This document shows, piece after piece, positions 6,210-8,447 of a stretch of 8,447 nucleotides of DNA. Position 1 is the first letter of the stretch. Every line of letters begins with the position of its first letter. The notes beneath the pieces were generated by a model. The model saw only the letters and a program-made list of their open reading frames with translations. It had not been told where the DNA came from and did no database searches. This DNA comes from an uncultured Collinsella sp. (GTDB lineage: Bacteria > Actinomycetota > Coriobacteriia > Coriobacteriales > Coriobacteriaceae): assembly GCA_900547125.1 (NCBI GenBank), contig URFU01000097.1, forward strand, positions 1 through 8,447, written 5' to 3'. The position numbers and the translations under genes were made by a program.

Positions 6210-7667
6210 ATGTCATTTGCAGTCAGTCTGTCCCTTCTCGGCTTGGTCGCTATCGCGGCCCCGATGGTGGCCGCGGTGCTCGTCGCCCTGTTCCCCCGTC
6301 CGTACGCCAAGTGGTTCAGCGTTTTGGGTGCCGCCGTCTCGACGGTCTGCACCATCGCCCTCGCCGCGAATTTCGCTGGCGCCGGCATGCCCGACACGCA
6401 GGTCCCCCTGATCTCGTTTGGGCAGACCCTCGTCATGGGATTCACCTTCGATCGCATGAGCACGCTGCTCGCGCCCGCCTTTGTGGGTATCGGCCTGCTT
6501 GTCGTGATCTATTCGATTCCCTATATGAGCGAGAATAACCGTGAGCATCCCGACGCGCCGCGTCGTCGCTTCTACGCGTACCTCGCGACCTTCATCGGCG
6601 CCATGGCCGGCCTCGTGTACAGCTCGACCCTTTTGGGCCAGCTCGTGTTCTTTGAGATCACGGGTGCGTGCTCTTGGGGCCTCATTAGCTACTACATGAC
6701 GCCTACGGCCAAGAAGGCCGGTATGAAGGCCCTGATCATCACGCATATCGGTGCGCTTGGTCTGTATCTGGGCGCCGCCATCGTGTTTGCCCACACCGGC
6801 ACCTTCGCCATTACCGCGATTGCCGGCCTCGACGCCAAGCTCAAGGCTATCGTCCTTTTGCTCGTGCTGTTTGCGGCCTGGGCCAAGTCCGCACAGGTCC
6901 CCATGTACATGTGGCTGCCTTCGGCCATGGAGGCGCCGACGCCTGTTTCGGCCTACCTGCATGGCGCCTCGATGGTTAAGGTCGGCGTGTGCGTGTTCGC
7001 ACGCGCGCTCGTCTCTGCCGGCGAGATCCCCGAGATCGTGGGCTGGGTTGCCGTTATCGACGCCATGGTCACCATGCTCTTTGGTTTCCTTATGTACCTG
7101 CCGCAAAAGGACATGAAGCGCCTGCTGGCCTTCTCCACGATTGCCCAGCTCTCCTATGTGTTCTTTGGTCTGGGCCTTTCGGTCTTTGGCAGCCAGCTGG
7201 CCTTTGACGGCGCCGTGTGCCACATCTTTAACCACGCTTTCGCCAAGACCCTGTTCTTCCTGATCGCCGGTTCGTTCTCCTTTACCCTCGGCACGCGTAT
7301 GCTGCCCAAGCTTCGCGGCATCGTAAAGAAGTACCCGATCTCGGGCGTGGGCTTTGGTGTCGCGGCGCTTGCCATTGCCGGCGTGCCGCCCATGAACACG
7401 TTCTTCTCGAAGTTCCAGATTATCGCCGGTGGCTTTTCCGTGGGTGCCGGCAACGTCGCGATCCTGGTGCTCGTGTGCATCATGGTTGCCGAGACCGTCG
7501 CCACCTTTGCCTGGTTCCTTAAGTGGATGGGCTATTGCCTGCCCGGCGAGCCGAGCGACGAGGTCGCTGCGGGAGCCCCGCTTCCCCGCGCGATGGCGTT
7601 CGTGTTCATCGTGCTCATCATCATGGTCATCGTCAGCGGCCCGCTTTCGGCCAGCTGGATCGGTTAG
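6210..7667 (+). CDS. hyfD: Hydrogenase-4 membrane subunit HyfD (antiporter-like, NuoL/M/N family)
   Basis: 485 residues (E. coli HyfD about 479). It is one of the two antiporter-like subunits that Hyf has and Hyc lacks, so it marks the complex as FHL-2 type. About 14 hydrophobic segments are present. Charged residues expected for an ion channel are in place: E149 in LVFFEITGACSWGLISYY; K226 in FAAWAKSAQVPMYMWLP; K257 in LHGASMVKVGV, after the MEAPTPVSAY motif; QKDMKRLLAFST; NHAFAKTLFF; and K401 in PMNTFFSKFQII. The chain tracks E. coli HyfD along its length, including PGEPSDEVA and APLP near the C-terminus. ATG 6210 is preceded by AGAAGGGAG (6197-6205), 15 bp after hyfC. Homology with HyfB shows that both came from one antiporter-like ancestor. 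Whether it moves H+ or Na+ cannot be read from the sequence by eye. Confidence 0.94.
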   Translation: MSFAVSLSLLGLVAIAAPMVAAVLVALFPRPYAKWFSVLGAAVSTVCTIALAANFAGAGMPDTQVPLISFGQTLVMGFTFDRMSTLLAPAFVGIGLLVVIYSIPYMSENNREHPDAPRRRFYAYLATFIGAMAGLVYSSTLLGQLVFFEITGACSWGLISYYMTPTAKKAGMKALIITHIGALGLYLGAAIVFAHTGTFAITAIAGLDAKLKAIVLLLVLFAAWAKSAQVPMYMWLPSAMEAPTPVSAYLHGASMVKVGVCVFARALVSAGEIPEIVGWVAVIDAMVTMLFGFLMYLPQKDMKRLLAFSTIAQLSYVFFGLGLSVFGSQLAFDGAVCHIFNHAFAKTLFFLIAGSFSFTLGTRMLPKLRGIVKKYPISGVGFGVAALAIAGVPPMNTFFSKFQIIAGGFSVGAGNVAILVLVCIMVAETVATFAWFLKWMGYCLPGEPSDEVAAGAPLPRAMAFVFIVLIIMVIVSGPLSASWIG

Positions 7668-7680
7668 GAGGTAGAACGAC

Positions 7681-8334
7681 ATGGGTTATTCGATCGTCAA
7701 CATCCTTGGCGGCCTTCTGATCGTCACGTCCACCATGGTGGTCGTCTCCAAGAACATCAAGCACGCCATCAGCTGGTATGCGGTGCAGTCGCTGGTGCTC
7801 GTGGGGCTGCTCGCCACGCTCGGTGCCACCACCGGTGCGCAGGAGCTGCTTATGTGGGCTGGATCTGCCTTTATCACCAAGGTCGTCCTGGTCCCTTATA
7901 TCCTCAACCGCGCATACAAGAAGATGGGCAAGCCGAGCGACGCATCGCTCAAGGCCGGCCTTAAGCCCGCGTGGGCCATCTGCATCATCGCCGTCGAGGT
8001 CGCGATCTGCTTTGCCGTCGTGACGCAGATCAGCCTGCCCACGGCCGAGGTCGCAACGCCTGCGCTCGCTATTAGCTTTGCTCACTTCTTTGTGGGCCTC
8101 ACCTGCATCATCTCGCAGCGCAACATCATGAAGCAGATCTTTGGATACTGCCTCATGGAAAACGGCAGCCATGTGACGCTTGCGCTTTTGGCCCCCACCG
8201 CTCCCGAGATCATCGAGATCGGTATCGCCACCGACGCCATCTTTGCCGTCATCATCATGTCCATCGTCGTGCGTCGCATTTGGGACGACTCCCACTCGCT
8301 CGATGCGCGCGACCTGTCCGAGCTGAGGGGGTAG
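7681..8334 (+). CDS. hyfE: Hydrogenase-4 membrane subunit HyfE (NuoK/MrpC-like)
   Basis: 217 residues (E. coli HyfE 216). A small hydrophobic subunit of the Hyf membrane arm, related in part to NuoK and MrpC, and absent from the short Hyc complex. About six or seven hydrophobic segments are visible: roughly 2-22, 28-48, 57-77, 97-121, 125-145, 163-172 and 178-200. A basic loop (RAYKKMGKPSDASLK) lies between the third and fourth. Buried E160 in CLMEN161-GSH is the NuoK-style glutamate. The stretch IEIGIATDAIFAVIIM is very like the E. coli C-terminal region and is the most diagnostic part. The Shine-Dalgarno TAGGAGGT (7665-7672) contains the hyfD stop TAG (7665-7667), 8 nt before ATG 7681. The stop lies 3 bp before hyfF, so the two are surely co-transcribed. 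Confidence 0.93.
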   Translation: MGYSIVNILGGLLIVTSTMVVVSKNIKHAISWYAVQSLVLVGLLATLGATTGAQELLMWAGSAFITKVVLVPYILNRAYKKMGKPSDASLKAGLKPAWAICIIAVEVAICFAVVTQISLPTAEVATPALAISFAHFFVGLTCIISQRNIMKQIFGYCLMENGSHVTLALLAPTAPEIIEIGIATDAIFAVIIMSIVVRRIWDDSHSLDARDLSELRG

Positions 8335-8337
8335 TCC

Positions 8338-8447
8338 ATGGAAACGTTGATTCTCGCCCTGCTCGCGACTCCTTTGGTGTTCTCGCTGGTCATGGCGTTT
8401 TTGCCCAAGAACACGTCCTATAACGTGTTTGCCGGTCTCAACCTGGT
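8338..8447 (+). CDS. hyfF: Hydrogenase-4 membrane subunit HyfF, N-terminal fragment (cut by window end)
   Basis: Only 36 complete codons are present; the gene runs off the window. ATG 8338 follows hyfE after 3 bp, with GAGGGGG (8325-8331) as ribosome binding site inside the last hyfE codons. The peptide starts METLILALLATPLVFSLVMA, one hydrophobic helix with a TPL-FSL pattern like the start of E. coli HyfF (LLTPLLFSL), followed by the basic turn FLPKN. HyfF is the third antiporter-like subunit of hydrogenase-4 (about 526 residues in E. coli). The call rests on gene order plus this short match; another NuoL/M-type subunit is the only real alternative. Confidence 0.85.
   Translation, partial: METLILALLATPLVFSLVMAFLPKNTSYNVFAGLNL

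Noticed and set aside
6213..7682. 489-residue open frame on the minus strand opposite hyfD
   Set aside because: It has the same antisense character (Gly/His/Asp/Arg-rich, no domain), and hyfD on the plus strand is unambiguous.

Overview
The window is one strand-coherent piece of a formate hydrogenlyase (FHL) locus. It carries, all on the + strand, the 3' end of hydN, a complete selenocysteine-containing formate dehydrogenase H gene (fdhF), and the first part of a hydrogenase-4 operon (hyfA, hyfB, hyfC, hyfD, hyfE and the first 36 codons of hyfF). Assignments rest on reading the translations and comparing them with remembered Escherichia coli Hyf, Hyc, HydN and FdhF sequences; no database search was possible.

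Organism: the DNA is GC-rich with strong G/C preference at third codon positions, near-consensus Shine-Dalgarno sequences before every gene and very tight spacing. An anaerobic, fermentative, high-GC bacterium that makes selenoproteins is implied. My best guess is a gut actinobacterium of the Coriobacteriia (Collinsella-like). That is inference from composition and gene style, not proof.

Layout: 1-250 is the tail of hydN. 251-325 is a 75-bp spacer with a perfect palindrome and the fdhF ribosome binding site. 326-2548 is fdhF, read through an in-frame TGA (743-745) as selenocysteine 140, with a SECIS hairpin just downstream. 2549-2626 is a 78-bp spacer dominated by a very strong hairpin followed by a T-rich tract, which looks like a terminator or attenuator. 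2627-8447 is hyfA to hyfF', with junctions from an 8-bp overlap to 15 bp.

How it works together: FdhF oxidises formate to CO2 at a Mo/W-bis-pterin and selenocysteine site. Electrons pass through its [4Fe-4S] cluster to the four-cluster ferredoxin-like HyfA, then to the membrane-bound [NiFe] hydrogenase, whose catalytic subunits should lie downstream of this window. HyfB, HyfC, HyfD, HyfE and HyfF form a membrane arm related to respiratory Complex I and Mrp antiporters. With three antiporter-like subunits (B, D, F) this is the large Hyf/FHL-2 type rather than the compact Hyc/FHL-1 type, so coupling of H2 evolution to ion pumping is plausible.

The gene content matches a known system. The points most worth a second look are the TGA that would split fdhF in automatic annotation, the hairpin between fdhF and hyfA, a Cys-to-Ser change at a conserved cluster-ligand position in HyfA, a CxxC pair close to the selenocysteine, and the palindrome upstream of fdhF.
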